Counted from the stretch's first letter, positions 8,924-18,247 are shown. The stretch is DNA of 64,000 nucleotides from Photobacterium angustum (GCF_002954615.1 NZ_MSCJ01000001.1:1860001-1924000); one strand, 5' to 3'. Numbers and translations are program-made. Notes: generated by a model not told the origin, from the letters alone.

Positions 8924-9273
8924 TTTTCATATGCCATTTGGTCAATATTGAGCCATTAGTCTTGATAAGCATTTCGTTTCAACATAGTAGTTCATCTTTT
9001 TAACAATGAAAGTTTATTAATATAAATGGAGAAATATTTCCCTAGAACTAAAAAAGCAGGCTTTTTTTTGTGGTTAGTCAAATAATTTAAGATTAAAATA
9101 TCACCAAGTAATTAACTGACATTAGTTTTGACTGTCAAAAAACATCACGCATAACCTAACTGTTAAGTTAATAACTCCGCCTTTTTATACGAGGCTTTTT
9201 TACTCTGAGATCAACTGTATTGATGAATACTATTCTCATGACTTACACCTAGAAAAACCTAACCGAGAAAATC

Positions 9274-9912
9274 ATGCAAGCCATTGAAATTGGAATATTT
9301 TTACACTTTTTTGTCGGGCTTTTTGCAACGGTAAACCCTGTTGGTATTATGCCTGTTTTCGTGTCATTAACAGGTTCAATGACACCTGAAGAGCGTAATA
9401 AAACAGCGCTAACAACCAATACCGCTGTTGTTATAATACTGGTAGTGGCTCTTGTTGCTGGCCAACACTTATTGGATCTCTTTAGTATCTCTATTGATTC
9501 ATTCCGAGTCGCCGGCGGCTTGCTATTGCTGAGTATCGCTTTTTCAATGATGAGCGGTAAGATTGGTGAGGTGAAACAAAATAAAGAAGAGAAATCAGAG
9601 TCAGCCATTCGTGAACAAGTCGGTGTGGTTCCACTTGCAATGCCTTTAATGGCTGGACCAGGTGCCATCAGTTCAACCATTGTTTATGGTTCCAAGTATC
9701 CAACAATGACATCAACGATTGGCATTGCCATTACCATCGTTGTATTTGCTTTTGGCTGTTGGTTACTGTTTCGCTCTGCCCCATTAATTGTACGCTTCTT
9801 AGGTCAAACAGGGATTAACGTTATTACTCGAATCATGGGTTTGATCCTTGCCGCACTTGGTATTGAATTTATTATTAATGGATTAAAAGTGATGCTACCA
9901 GGCCTAGTTTAA
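9274..9912 (+). CDS. ychE: MarC/YchE family (NAAT) integral membrane protein
   Basis: This 212-aa, six-helix MarC-family protein has the hallmark ATVNPVGIMPVFVSLT in the first helix region and LAMPLMAGPGAISSTIV near residue 120. The family was once linked to multiple antibiotic resistance and is annotated as a possible neutral amino-acid transporter; its transport function is weakly established. The link to adhE matches the E. coli adhE–ychE neighbourhood, hence the symbol. Hydrophobic segments cover about residues 5–28, 45–63, 67–87, 117–140, 144–162 and 184–205. A terminator follows, so it is likely a single-gene unit. Confidence 0.9.
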   Translation: MQAIEIGIFLHFFVGLFATVNPVGIMPVFVSLTGSMTPEERNKTALTTNTAVVIILVVALVAGQHLLDLFSISIDSFRVAGGLLLLSIAFSMMSGKIGEVKQNKEEKSESAIREQVGVVPLAMPLMAGPGAISSTIVYGSKYPTMTSTIGIAITIVVFAFGCWLLFRSAPLIVRFLGQTGINVITRIMGLILAALGIEFIINGLKVMLPGLV

Positions 9913-9960
9913 GCGTCAAAACATAAACACCTCGCTAATAAAAGATAATAATTAAATATA

Positions 9961-9986
9961 AAGTCTCGATTTTTTCGGGACTTTTT
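9961..9986 (+). terminator. Intrinsic terminator of ychE
   Basis: The stem AAGTCTCGA/TCGGGACTT (one G-T pair) has a T-rich loop and a trailing T tract. Confidence 0.75.
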
Positions 9987-10119
9987 ATTATCAATTACCT
10001 ACGCCCATCATTTACGCACTTACCTAATACTATTTTTGCTATACTAGTCCGCTGATTGATATGCCATACAAAATAATAACCTACTTCTGCGTAAGCTTAC
10101 GGCTAACTAACACTTAATT

Positions 10120-10938
10120 ATGATTAAACTGACTCTAAGACAACGTCTTTACCAAATTATTTTTGGTACCTCTACACGCGCTGGACAGCTATTCGATATT
10201 GGCTTAATAATCGCTATTGTTAGCTCTGAACTGATCCTAATCATTTCATCTGTTGCCAGTATTGAATCAAAATTCTCCACAGCGCTGTTAGGTGCTGAGT
10301 GGCTATTTACGATCTTATTTACCATAGAATATATTCTGCGCTTGTATTGTTCGCCACGCCCTCTTGCTTACGCGCGCAGTTTTTATGGCATCATTGATTT
10401 AATTGCCATTGTGCCTGCTTACATTTCTTTCTTTGTGCCAGGTTCAAACTATTTACTAATCGTACGTTTAATCCGTGTTTTACGTATTTTCCGTGTGCTA
10501 AAACTGGCTAGATTTTTACAAGACTCCAACATCCTTTTACGATCACTTCGCCATGCCCAGCGTAAAATCTTTGTTTTCTTTAGCTCTGTATTAATTCTAG
10601 TTACGGTATTTGGCTCGTTAATGTTCTTAATTGAAGGTCCTGAAAATGGCTTTACCAGTATCCCTAAAAGTATTTACTGGGCAGTCGTGACTATTACAAC
10701 CGTTGGTTATGGCGATATTGTGCCGCAGACCGTGATGGGTAAGGCGTTAGCTTCATTAACCATGTTACTTGGTTATTCAATTCTTGCCGTTCCTACTGGT
10801 ATTTTGACCGCAGAGCTCAATCAAGAAATGAAAACACACCGCAATCTAAGACGATGCCCGAATTGTGCGACCAGTGGTCATGAAGTAGATGCTGATTACT
10901 GTAAAAAGTGTGGAACACAACTCCCTGAAAACATCTAA
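10120..10938 (+). CDS. Voltage-gated potassium channel-like protein with C-terminal zinc ribbon
   Basis: This 272-aa six-helix ion channel subunit would assemble as a tetramer in the inner membrane. S4 is visible as the Arg-spaced stretch VRLIRVLRIFRVLK (115–128). The pore loop has the K+ selectivity filter TTVGYGD (193–199), and S6 follows (LTMLLGYSILAVPTGI). After S6 the chain ends in a short zinc-ribbon-like module with Cys pairs at 246/249 and 261/264 (CPNC…CKKC). RCK or cyclic-nucleotide domains are more familiar at this position. No clear Shine-Dalgarno precedes ATG 10120. It sits just upstream of an ATPase–MscS pair in the same direction, 145 nt away. Gating is inferred from family only. 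Confidence 0.88.
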   Translation: MIKLTLRQRLYQIIFGTSTRAGQLFDIGLIIAIVSSELILIISSVASIESKFSTALLGAEWLFTILFTIEYILRLYCSPRPLAYARSFYGIIDLIAIVPAYISFFVPGSNYLLIVRLIRVLRIFRVLKLARFLQDSNILLRSLRHAQRKIFVFFSSVLILVTVFGSLMFLIEGPENGFTSIPKSIYWAVVTITTVGYGDIVPQTVMGKALASLTMLLGYSILAVPTGILTAELNQEMKTHRNLRRCPNCATSGHEVDADYCKKCGTQLPENI

Positions 10939-11083
10939 TTATCATTAAATTAAACCATTAGCTTTAATGATTAACCACTTGATCTTTAAGACGTGATCTA
11001 ATTCTTACTTTTACAAGATAACAATTATTCTCGTCTTATTTGGTCTACCTTTATCTTCATCATTTAGGAAATATTAAAAATTA

Positions 11084-13441
11084 ATGCGATTAACGATATA
11101 CTCATTACTCTGTAGTTTCATTCTAATATTCAGTGCTTCAGCATCTGCTACGCTAACACTTTTTGAAACAGACCAGCCTGAATTAACCCAAGCAGCAATG
11201 AGCATAAATACTGCCATTAATCAGCTACCTGATCAGCATTTGTTCACTCATAACGATGTTAAAGAAGTTAATTCATTACTGTCTAAGACCCTCTCACAAC
11301 AAAAGAAACATCAAAAGTTACTGGCAACAGCACTGAATGAATACCATAAAAGCGATAATAAAGAACAAGCGTGGGAAAAACTGTCATCGGTTTACAGTTC
11401 ACTACTGAGCATTAGCCAAGATAAAGAGCGCCTTCTCAATTTAAGTTCATCTGCTATCCAAGATAAGGTGACAGGATTTGGACCTTTTGGCGTTCAACAA
11501 TTTAAGTTAGAGCTATCAATCACAGCGCTTAACTTACAGTATATGGTCTTATATCAATTACGCAGTTTCCATGATTTGCTAAAAGATATGCTGATCTCAC
11601 CAGTCCCCATTCTTGTAGTTGCCTTAAAAGTTTTCGGTATTTTATTTTTACTTTCTTGGTGGCAGCGTAATAGCGCACGTTTAATCGAACATTTTAGAGA
11701 AACACAGCTCGAACATAACCCGCACCCCAATCTTTTATTTCGTACAATTTGGTATATTAGTCGAGCACACCGTCCAATTGGTTGGTTAATTGCAATCACA
11801 CTTTCACTCCGTGTTGTTTCACAATTACCAAGCTTGCACCACTTGACCTACTTGGAAATATTCACTTGGTGGATCCTTGGGGGCTCAATTGCAGTGCGAT
11901 TTATACTCGAGTTTGCGCGTCGTAATAGCATCAATAATAGCGATGCTGAAGTTGTCGCATTACGTCTTTCAACTATTCGCCAATACGTATGGGGATTTAT
12001 TGCCGCAGGCGTAATTCTACAAATTTCAGCGCGCACACTGGGGCAAGGCACCATCTATGCGTGGATTTGGTCAATTATCTTCTTTGGTTTTATCTTATTA
12101 ACCTTAATTACGCTTCGTCGTTGGCGACATATCGTCTTTAAGCGTTTAGAAGGCGCGACACATCTGCCCCTTTCTATTAAATGGGCGCTCAATCATAAAG
12201 ATAAATTATTACTTTCAATTCCAGCAACAGCACTAGGTGCAGCATGGCTTACCTTACGTCGCTTTCAACACACACTGGTTGCTAACTTATCAAAGTACAT
12301 TTTCTTTCGTCATGCACTCGCCTATCTATTCCGTATTGAAGTTGCTAAACAAACAGAAACCTCTCGCGAACAACTCAATATGGTTCGTATCAAAGGTGCC
12401 GCTACTTATGAATATGTAAAGCCAGGTAGTGATGATAGCCAAATCATTGAAGACTATGCGTTAGAAGAAATTAAACAGCTTTCAGGCTACTTATTAACTG
12501 ATAAACCCGCAGTTTGTGTTGTTTCTGGTGAGCGTGGCATTGGTACAACAACACTTCTTCGACGCTTGTTACACAAAGTTAAAAATGCAACACCGATATA
12601 CATTAACTGTCCTTATGATGGCTACGCAGAATTACTACAACAGTTCTCTACCGCTCTTGGGCTTGCTAGTGACAGTTGTGAAGATGATATTCTTGAATAC
12701 TTACGTAACAGTGAAACAACCTATTTAATTGCCATCGATAACGCCCAACGATTGGTGACGCCTAAAGTCGGTGGACTAAAAGATCTAATGAGTATCACTA
12801 ATTTATTGCGTAAAACACGGAAAAGTCACCGTGCGATTATTGCGGTTGAGAAATCATGTTGGCGTTTTGTTGATCGTGCTCGTGGTGAGCGTTTACTGTT
12901 TGATTTAGTCACCTTCATGCCACGCTGGAGCGAACAGCAAATTGGCGACTTATTAAAAACCCGCACCTCTTCCGAAGGAGAATTTGCCATCAGCTTTGAA
13001 GGTCTAGTGCTGCCTCGCCAGTGGGATGAAGATGACATCACAGAAGAAGAACGTGCTCAACGAGGCTTCTATCGTATTCTGTGGGATTACTCTGATGGTA
13101 ACCCTACGGTTGCTGTACGTTTCTTCCGTTTCTCTCTGCAGCGAGATAAAGACACAGATAAAGTACTGGTACGTTTATTTAAAGCACCACAATCTGAAGA
13201 TTTAGAACAAATGCCAAAGCCGATGTTAGCAGTGCTACGTTCTATTGTGCAGTTAGAGGTCGCATCTCCGCAAGAGCTCTCTGAATGTACTCAGCTCAGC
13301 CTTGATGAAGTTATTGGTACGTTACGTTACTTCCAAAGTCGTGGTTTTATTGAATGGTCAGATGATAAAGCGAAAATCTCCGATCACTGGTTCCGCCATA
13401 TAACTAATGTTCTCCACCGTCAGCACTTATTGGTGAAATAA
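11084..13441 (+). CDS. Membrane-anchored P-loop ATPase with N-terminal signal sequence, partner of an MscS-type channel
   Basis: This 785-aa protein has a signal peptide (cleavage likely after SASASA), a helical periplasmic-looking region (about 25–165), about five membrane segments (172–196, 232–250, 256–278, 302–320 and 323–347), and a cytosolic ATPase domain. Walker A is GERGIGTTT (from Gly482) and the Walker B-like strand is YLIAIDNA (Asp552). The C-terminal 70 residues look like a winged helix (PQELSECTQLSLDEVIGTLRYFQSRGFIEW). The stop codon directly abuts the ATG of an MscS-family gene, so the two are translationally linked. I do not recognise a named family. Possible roles include sensing or ATP-dependent gating, but this is inference. 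Confidence 0.8.
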   Translation: MRLTIYSLLCSFILIFSASASATLTLFETDQPELTQAAMSINTAINQLPDQHLFTHNDVKEVNSLLSKTLSQQKKHQKLLATALNEYHKSDNKEQAWEKLSSVYSSLLSISQDKERLLNLSSSAIQDKVTGFGPFGVQQFKLELSITALNLQYMVLYQLRSFHDLLKDMLISPVPILVVALKVFGILFLLSWWQRNSARLIEHFRETQLEHNPHPNLLFRTIWYISRAHRPIGWLIAITLSLRVVSQLPSLHHLTYLEIFTWWILGGSIAVRFILEFARRNSINNSDAEVVALRLSTIRQYVWGFIAAGVILQISARTLGQGTIYAWIWSIIFFGFILLTLITLRRWRHIVFKRLEGATHLPLSIKWALNHKDKLLLSIPATALGAAWLTLRRFQHTLVANLSKYIFFRHALAYLFRIEVAKQTETSREQLNMVRIKGAATYEYVKPGSDDSQIIEDYALEEIKQLSGYLLTDKPAVCVVSGERGIGTTTLLRRLLHKVKNATPIYINCPYDGYAELLQQFSTALGLASDSCEDDILEYLRNSETTYLIAIDNAQRLVTPKVGGLKDLMSITNLLRKTRKSHRAIIAVEKSCWRFVDRARGERLLFDLVTFMPRWSEQQIGDLLKTRTSSEGEFAISFEGLVLPRQWDEDDITEEERAQRGFYRILWDYSDGNPTVAVRFFRFSLQRDKDTDKVLVRLFKAPQSEDLEQMPKPMLAVLRSIVQLEVASPQELSECTQLSLDEVIGTLRYFQSRGFIEWSDDKAKISDHWFRHITNVLHRQHLLVK

Positions 13442-14329
13442 ATGAAGCGTTTATTCTGTCTCTTTAGCCTAATACTTCTTAGTTTTTCACCAGCCGTTTT
13501 TGCTGATGACATGCCAAATATTGAAAGCTTTCAACAATTTGCTAGTCTTATTCGTTGGAGTGGCGTGCTCTTTTCTGCATTAACGGTTTGTGCCGCTTGG
13601 ATATTACTGCGATTCATTCAATCAATTGTTGATGGTATCAGTAGCCAATTTGCTCAACGTCGAATGTTGCTACAAAAGTTACAATCTTTCTTCCAATTCT
13701 TCATTTATATGTCGACGGGTATTGCCGTCTTTATGATGAGTTTCCGTGTTGATGATCGTATCTTAGCTTTGATTGGCGGTACTATTGCGGTATCTGTTGG
13801 TTTTGCCCTTAAAGACTTGGCAGCCTCGTTCATTGCAGGCTTAACCGTGATGATTGATAGGCCTTTCCAAGTTGGCGATCGTGTAACATTTGAAGGCAAT
13901 TATGGTGACATTATTACTATCGGTTTGCGCTCTGTACGTATGCGCACCTTAAATGACGATATTATCACCATACCAAACAACAAATTCTTAAGTGAAGTCA
14001 CCGTCAGTGGTAACTATGGTGCGCTGGATATGCAAGTGGTGATCCCCTTCTATATCAGTATGGATCAAGATATCCGTTTAGCCCGCGATTTAATCCAAGA
14101 AGCAGCGTCATCAAGCCGTTATATTCACCTACCAAAACCTGTGACGGTTTTAGTAAAGCAAACGATCACCGATAACTACCTAGCTATCATGTTGACTTGT
14201 AAAGCTTATGTGGTTGATACCAAATATGAAAAGTTATTTGAAACTGATATTACACTGCGTGTAATGGAAGAATTTGCACGTAACGGTATTAGGCCACCAG
14301 CGATCGCACTCAAAAGTGCCGATGCTTAA
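13442..14329 (+). CDS. MscS-family mechanosensitive ion channel
   Basis: This 295-aa protein has a signal-like N-terminus (to about residue 21, VFADD), membrane helices at about 38–60 and 84–100, and the conserved pore helix and beta domain. The signatures are GFALKDLAASFIAGL (120–134), DRPFQVGDRV (139–148) and IPNNKF (177–182). Such channels open under membrane tension and release solutes in hypo-osmotic shock. It starts at the base after the stop of the upstream ATPase gene, a strong sign of coupled expression. A cleavable signal on a small MscS protein is somewhat unusual. A bidirectional terminator follows. Confidence 0.92.
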   Translation: MKRLFCLFSLILLSFSPAVFADDMPNIESFQQFASLIRWSGVLFSALTVCAAWILLRFIQSIVDGISSQFAQRRMLLQKLQSFFQFFIYMSTGIAVFMMSFRVDDRILALIGGTIAVSVGFALKDLAASFIAGLTVMIDRPFQVGDRVTFEGNYGDIITIGLRSVRMRTLNDDIITIPNNKFLSEVTVSGNYGALDMQVVIPFYISMDQDIRLARDLIQEAASSSRYIHLPKPVTVLVKQTITDNYLAIMLTCKAYVVDTKYEKLFETDITLRVMEEFARNGIRPPAIALKSADA

Positions 14330-14352
14330 TTCATATTTTTATTACTGATATA

Positions 14353-14381
14353 AAAAAACCGAGCACTTAGCTCGGTTTTTT
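14353..14381. terminator. Bidirectional terminator between the MscS gene and cysS
   Basis: A 12-bp perfect stem (AAAAAACCGAGC and complement) with loop ACTTA has T tracts in both directions. Confidence 0.92.
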
Positions 14382-14396
14382 CTTATGGGGATGTAA

Positions 14397-15779
14397 TTAC
14401 TTACGACGCCATGTTGTGCCTTGTGCACCATCTTCTAAGATAATGCCCATCGCTAATAACTTATCACGAGCGTCATCTGCTGCAGCCCAATCTTTTGCTG
14501 CACGTGCATCGAGACGTTGTTGAATCAATGCTTCAATTTCAGCCACATTATCATCTTCACCTGCGCCACCTTGTAAGAAAGCTTCAGGCTCTTGAGATAG
14601 AAGACCAAGTACATCAGCAAGCTCACGCATACGTGCACCTAATGCAGAAGCCGTAGCAACATCATCTGTTTTCAAACGGTTAATTTCACGCGCCATATCA
14701 AACAGTACTGAATAAGCTTCAGGTGTATTAAAGTCATCATCCATCGCTTCTTTAAAGCGAGTAACGAACTCTTCACCGCCAGCCGCTTCAACTGATGTGT
14801 CTAAACCACGAAGCGACGTGTATAGACGCTCAAGTGCAGAACGCGCTTGCTTCAAGTTATCTTCGCTGTAGTTAAGCTGGCTACGGTAGTGACCAGACAT
14901 TAGGAAGTAACGTACCGTTTCAGGATCGTAGTGGTTTAATACATCACGAATCGTGAAGAAGTTACCTAATGACTTAGACATCTTCTCGCGATCAACCATT
15001 ACCATGCCACTGTGCATCCAAGTATTTACATACTGGGTGTCGTGCGCACAGCAAGATTGTGCGATTTCGTTTTCATGGTGTGGGAACTGAAGATCTGAAC
15101 CACCACCGTGAATATCAAAGTGATCGCCTAAGATTGCAGAGTTCATTGCTGAACATTCAATGTGCCAACCTGGACGGCCTGGGCCCCATGGCGATTCCCA
15201 CGTAGGTTCACCTGGCTTAGACATTTTCCATAGTACAAAGTCTAATGGGCTACGTTTTGCCATATCGATATCAACACGTGCACCTGCTTGAAGTTGGTCA
15301 AGATCTTGCTTAGATAGACGACCGTAATCTTCATACTTGCTCACTTCAAACATGACATCGCCATTAGAAGCAACATAAGCAAAACCACGTTCAATTAATC
15401 GCTCACAAAGCGCGATAATTTCTGCGATAAACTGTGTCGCACGTGGTTCAACGTCTGGACGTTTCATACCTAACGCATCAAAATCCGCATGCATTTCACC
15501 GATCAAACGCTCAGTTAATGAATCACAACTTTCGCCATTTTCAGCGGCACGCTTAATGATTTTATCGTCGATATCAGTGATATTACGAACAAATGTTAAA
15601 TCATAACCAGAATAGCGCAGGTAACGAGAAACCACGTCAAAAGATACAAACGTACGACCGTGTCCGATGTGACACAAATCGTAGATCGTTACTCCACAGA
15701 CGTACATGCCTACTTTACCAGGCTGGATTGGGGTGAATGCCTCTTTCTGTCGTGTGAGCGAGTTATAGATCTTTAACAT
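14397..15779 (-). CDS. cysS: Cysteinyl-tRNA synthetase
   Basis: CysRS charges tRNA-Cys with cysteine. The 460 residues match the family (461 in E. coli). The HIGH motif is HIGHGRT, preceded by the zinc-ligand Cys in YVCGVTIYD (Cys28). Other zinc ligands lie in HIECSAMN and [11 protein letters not shown], and the KMSKS motif is [10 protein letters not shown]. The C-terminal helical and anticodon-binding region ends normally (TTWRRK). The gene is monocistronic and convergent with the MscS gene. AAGAGA precedes the ATG by about 4 nt. Confidence 0.98.
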   Translation of the reverse strand: MLKIYNSLTRQKEAFTPIQPGKVGMYVCGVTIYDLCHIGHGRTFVSFDVVSRYLRYSGYDLTFVRNITDIDDKIIKRAAENGESCDSLTERLIGEMHADFDALGMKRPDVEPRATQFIAEIIALCERLIERGFAYVASNGDVMFEVSKYEDYGRLSKQDLDQLQAGARVDIDMAKRSPLDFVLWKMSKPGEPTWESPWGPGRPGWHIECSAMNSAILGDHFDIHGGGSDLQFPHHENEIAQSCCAHDTQYVNTWMHSGMVMVDREKMSKSLGNFFTIRDVLNHYDPETVRYFLMSGHYRSQLNYSEDNLKQARSALERLYTSLRGLDTSVEAAGGEEFVTRFKEAMDDDFNTPEAYSVLFDMAREINRLKTDDVATASALGARMRELADVLGLLSQEPEAFLQGGAGEDDNVAEIEALIQQRLDARAAKDWAAADDARDKLLAMGIILEDGAQGTTWRRK

Positions 15780-15892
15780 GTCTCTTCATTACTCATAGTA
15801 GTAGGATTACAAATTCGAAGGGTAATTACACCTTTTATGCCTTTTGTTGGCAAGGAAAATCCTTTAATGAATGCTATTTTAACCATTAGCCA

Positions 15893-15904
15893 CCGATTAA
15901 TCGG
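15893..15904. repeat. 12-bp palindrome between cysS and ppiB
   Basis: CCGATTAATCGG is a perfect 12-bp palindrome in the 202-bp divergent region, 78 nt before the ppiB start. It could be an operator. No regulator is implied by the neighbours. Confidence 0.35.
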
Positions 15905-15981
15905 GTAATGTTTGTCTGAGCAGGCTATGGTAAGTTAATATTCAAGACTTAAAGAAAAATACTCCATTAAAGGAAAAGATC

Positions 15982-16476
15982 ATGATTACCCTTCACACAA
16001 ATTTTGGTGACATCAAAATTAACCTATTCGAAGACAAAGCACCTCAAACGTGTGCAAACTTCCTTCAATACTGCCGTGATGGTTTCTACAACGGTACTAT
16101 TTTCCACCGTGTTATTGATGGTTTCATGGTTCAAGGTGGCGGCATGCTTCCTGGTATGGAAGAGAAAGAAACTCGCGCTCCAATTCAAAACGAAGCAAAC
16201 AATGGCCTAAGCAACAAGACAGGCACACTTGCAATGGCGCGTACTAACGCTCCTCACTCTGCAAGCTCTCAGTTCTTCATCAACGTAAAAGACAACAACT
16301 TCCTTGATTTTACTGGTGAAAACATGAGCGGTTGGGGCTACTGTGTATTTGCAGCAGTGGTTGAAGGTATGGATGTAGTTAACAAGATTAAGGCTGTGAA
16401 AACAGGCCGTCACGGTTACCACTCTGATGTACCCGTTGAAGATGTTGTTATCGAAAGCGTAACTATCGAAGAATAA
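15982..16476 (+). CDS. ppiB: Peptidyl-prolyl cis-trans isomerase B (cyclophilin)
   Basis: This 164-aa cytoplasmic cyclophilin accelerates cis-trans isomerisation of X-Pro bonds. It has the cyclophilin core [13 protein letters not shown] (catalytic Arg in FHRV), the [13 protein letters not shown] segment, and a C-terminal strand set. There is no signal peptide, which favours PpiB over periplasmic PpiA. An AAAGGAAAAG ribosome site lies just upstream. It is divergent from cysS, as in E. coli and many relatives. A terminator lies between it and lpxH, so readthrough to lpxH is likely limited. Confidence 0.97.
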   Translation: MITLHTNFGDIKINLFEDKAPQTCANFLQYCRDGFYNGTIFHRVIDGFMVQGGGMLPGMEEKETRAPIQNEANNGLSNKTGTLAMARTNAPHSASSQFFINVKDNNFLDFTGENMSGWGYCVFAAVVEGMDVVNKIKAVKTGRHGYHSDVPVEDVVIESVTIEE

Positions 16477-16491
16477 GTCTTCATTGATATT

Positions 16492-16516
16492 AAGGGTGGC
16501 ATTAGCCGCCCTTTTT
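16492..16516 (+). terminator. Intrinsic terminator of ppiB
   Basis: The stem AAGGGTGGC/GCCGCCCTT (one G-T pair) with loop ATTA runs into a T tract, which ends only 5 nt before the lpxH start codon. Confidence 0.8.
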
Positions 16517-16521
16517 CTATT

Positions 16522-17262
16522 ATGACAACACTATTTATTTCAGATCTGCACTTAAGTGCTGAGCGTCCCGATATGACAGCATGTTTTTTGCGATTTATGG
16601 CAGAAGACACAAAAGATATTGACGCCTTATACGTGCTCGGGGATTTGTTTGAAATGTGGATTGGGGATGATGAAAACTCGCCTTTTTTACAACAAATCAA
16701 ACAGGCCTTTAAAGCCCTCACTGATTCGGGGACTCCTTGCTATTTTATCCATGGTAATCGCGACTTTTTAATTGGTAAACGTTTTAGCCAACAAACGGGG
16801 GTTCAGTTACTTCCTGAACATTGCGTTGTTGAGCTGTACGGAAAACCAACCTTAATCCTCCATGGTGATACTTTATGCATAGAAGACGAAGCGTATCAAC
16901 GTTACCGTAAAAAAGTGCATAACAAGTTTATTCAATGGTTATTCTTCCGCATTCCTCTTTCTCGTCGTATTAAAATTGGTGAGAAGTTTAGAAGTAATAG
17001 TAGTAAAAATAATCAGATGAAGAGCCAATCCATCATGGACGTCACACAAAGTGAAGTGGTTCGATTGATGCAAGCTTTCCATGTTGATCAAATGATCCAT
17101 GGTCACACCCATCGACCAAATATTCATTCACTCACTGTTGATAATAAGCCAGCCTCACGTATTGTCCTCGGTGATTGGTATGAACATGGTTCGGTATTAG
17201 TCGTTACGCCTGATGGCTATCAGCTAGAAACCCGTAATTTTGATACTAATCAGCAGCAATAA
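16522..17262 (+). CDS. lpxH: UDP-2,3-diacylglucosamine diphosphatase
   Basis: LpxH hydrolyses UDP-2,3-diacylglucosamine to lipid X and UMP in lipid A synthesis at the inner membrane. The calcineurin-like metal ligands are all visible: SDLHLS at the N-terminus, GDLFEMW, HGNRDF, LHGDTLC and GHTHRP. The 246 residues fit the family (240 in E. coli). The ATG follows the ppiB terminator by 5 nt and has no visible Shine-Dalgarno, so translation initiation looks weak, or some transcription reads through from ppiB. It converges on a TSUP gene across a shared terminator. Confidence 0.96.
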   Translation: MTTLFISDLHLSAERPDMTACFLRFMAEDTKDIDALYVLGDLFEMWIGDDENSPFLQQIKQAFKALTDSGTPCYFIHGNRDFLIGKRFSQQTGVQLLPEHCVVELYGKPTLILHGDTLCIEDEAYQRYRKKVHNKFIQWLFFRIPLSRRIKIGEKFRSNSSKNNQMKSQSIMDVTQSEVVRLMQAFHVDQMIHGHTHRPNIHSLTVDNKPASRIVLGDWYEHGSVLVVTPDGYQLETRNFDTNQQQ

Positions 17263-17290
17263 AAAAGGTACGCAATGCGTACCTTTCTTT
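17261..17290. terminator. Bidirectional terminator between lpxH and the TSUP gene
   Basis: The stem AAAGGTACGC/GCGTACCTTT has a 3-nt loop, with an A tract on one side and a T-rich tract on the other. It overlaps the lpxH stop region. Confidence 0.88.
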
Positions 17291-18247
17291 TTATGCGATC
17301 TTTTCTTCGACATTAAATTGCTTGAGCTGTTTTCGGTCAGCCGCCCAAGAACGATACATCGTCAAAGAGGTATATAAAACAACCCCACAAACAAGCCAAG
17401 CCAACACTTTCATATCTAGCGATTTCACTAAATATGCTGCAATCACCACACCAATAGGTCCTGTTATTGCAACAGCCACTGACGCTCGACTATTAATTTT
17501 ATCTCGACGTAAGAAACCACCAGCAGAAAAGAAGCCTAAAAATCCACATGAGCACATCATTACAGGGAACGCAGCAAGTGGATTCATACCTAACATGTAG
17601 ATCATTGTCATACACGGAGCATATAAACCAATACCAACAGTCATCAGGGCACCAAATAAAAAGTTACCGGCAATACCAATCGCCAATTTCCAACCACTTA
17701 ACCCTAAACTCGTACCACCTAGTGGAAATAGCTTTAATTGACCCGCAAGCATCAAACCTGCCACCACCAGTAGCGCACCACTCATCACAATACGTATATG
17801 TTGACGATCCCAATTAGAGACTAAACTCGCACCGACTGTTGCCCCTAAACACGCTGAAACGACAAGACTTAATAAGGTGACTGAATCTACATTTACTGCA
17901 GTCAGAAAAATAAGCGCTTGAACAACGGTAGCTAACACCGCTTGGCAATTCATTGTTCCGGGAAGAACTTGATCATCAATAAGCTTAAACTGTTTGTAGC
18001 CTGCCGTCATAATGGCAAAGCTTCCCACTCCTAAAGTGTCACAGAAGTTTGCAAACCCACCAATTAAGGCAATGGGAATAACTCGTGTATCTGCTTCCTG
18101 CTTTCGGTTTCTTCGCCATGCCATCACAAGCATAACAATAAAAACACTACCACCAACAAGCAATCCCGCTTGTATCAAGGTAAATATAGACATAAATAGT
18201 ACAAATACGATTGATAGAAAGTTGAATAGATAGATCAAAAAATTCAC
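17291..18247 (-). CDS. Sulfite exporter TauE/SafE (TSUP) family permease
   Basis: This 318-aa polytopic protein has about eight to nine hydrophobic segments. The two TSUP repeats each carry a glycine-rich stretch (IGGFANFCDTLGVGSF and GIAGNFLFGALMTVGIG). The family moves organosulfur compounds or other small anions; the substrate here cannot be read from sequence. The reading frame begins with a GTG at 18245–18247 with no ribosome site. The ATG at 18191–18193 (MSIFTLIQAG) is a reasonable alternative that removes a poorly placed N-terminal hydrophobic stretch. It is a single-gene unit. Confidence 0.85.
   Translation of the reverse strand: MNFLIYLFNFLSIVFVLFMSIFTLIQAGLLVGGSVFIVMLVMAWRRNRKQEADTRVIPIALIGGFANFCDTLGVGSFAIMTAGYKQFKLIDDQVLPGTMNCQAVLATVVQALIFLTAVNVDSVTLLSLVVSACLGATVGASLVSNWDRQHIRIVMSGALLVVAGLMLAGQLKLFPLGGTSLGLSGWKLAIGIAGNFLFGALMTVGIGLYAPCMTMIYMLGMNPLAAFPVMMCSCGFLGFFSAGGFLRRDKINSRASVAVAITGPIGVVIAAYLVKSLDMKVLAWLVCGVVLYTSLTMYRSWAADRKQLKQFNVEEKIA

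Larger units (their letters stand above)
8568..9273. other. 706-bp intergenic region between divergent adhE and ychE
   Basis: This is an unusually long AT-rich gap. It contains the FNR-like and CRP-like sites listed separately. At 9050–9069 there is a self-complementary A6GC-AG-GCT8 sequence that could act as a weak terminator. I see no convincing open reading frame. The long 5' region agrees with complex control of adhE. A small RNA ending at 9069 is possible but not supported by anything else visible. Confidence 0.5.

Noticed and set aside
9178..9204. Terminator just before ychE (GCCT…AGGC then T tract)
   Set aside because: The stem is only 4 bp with a long loop, too weak to call.
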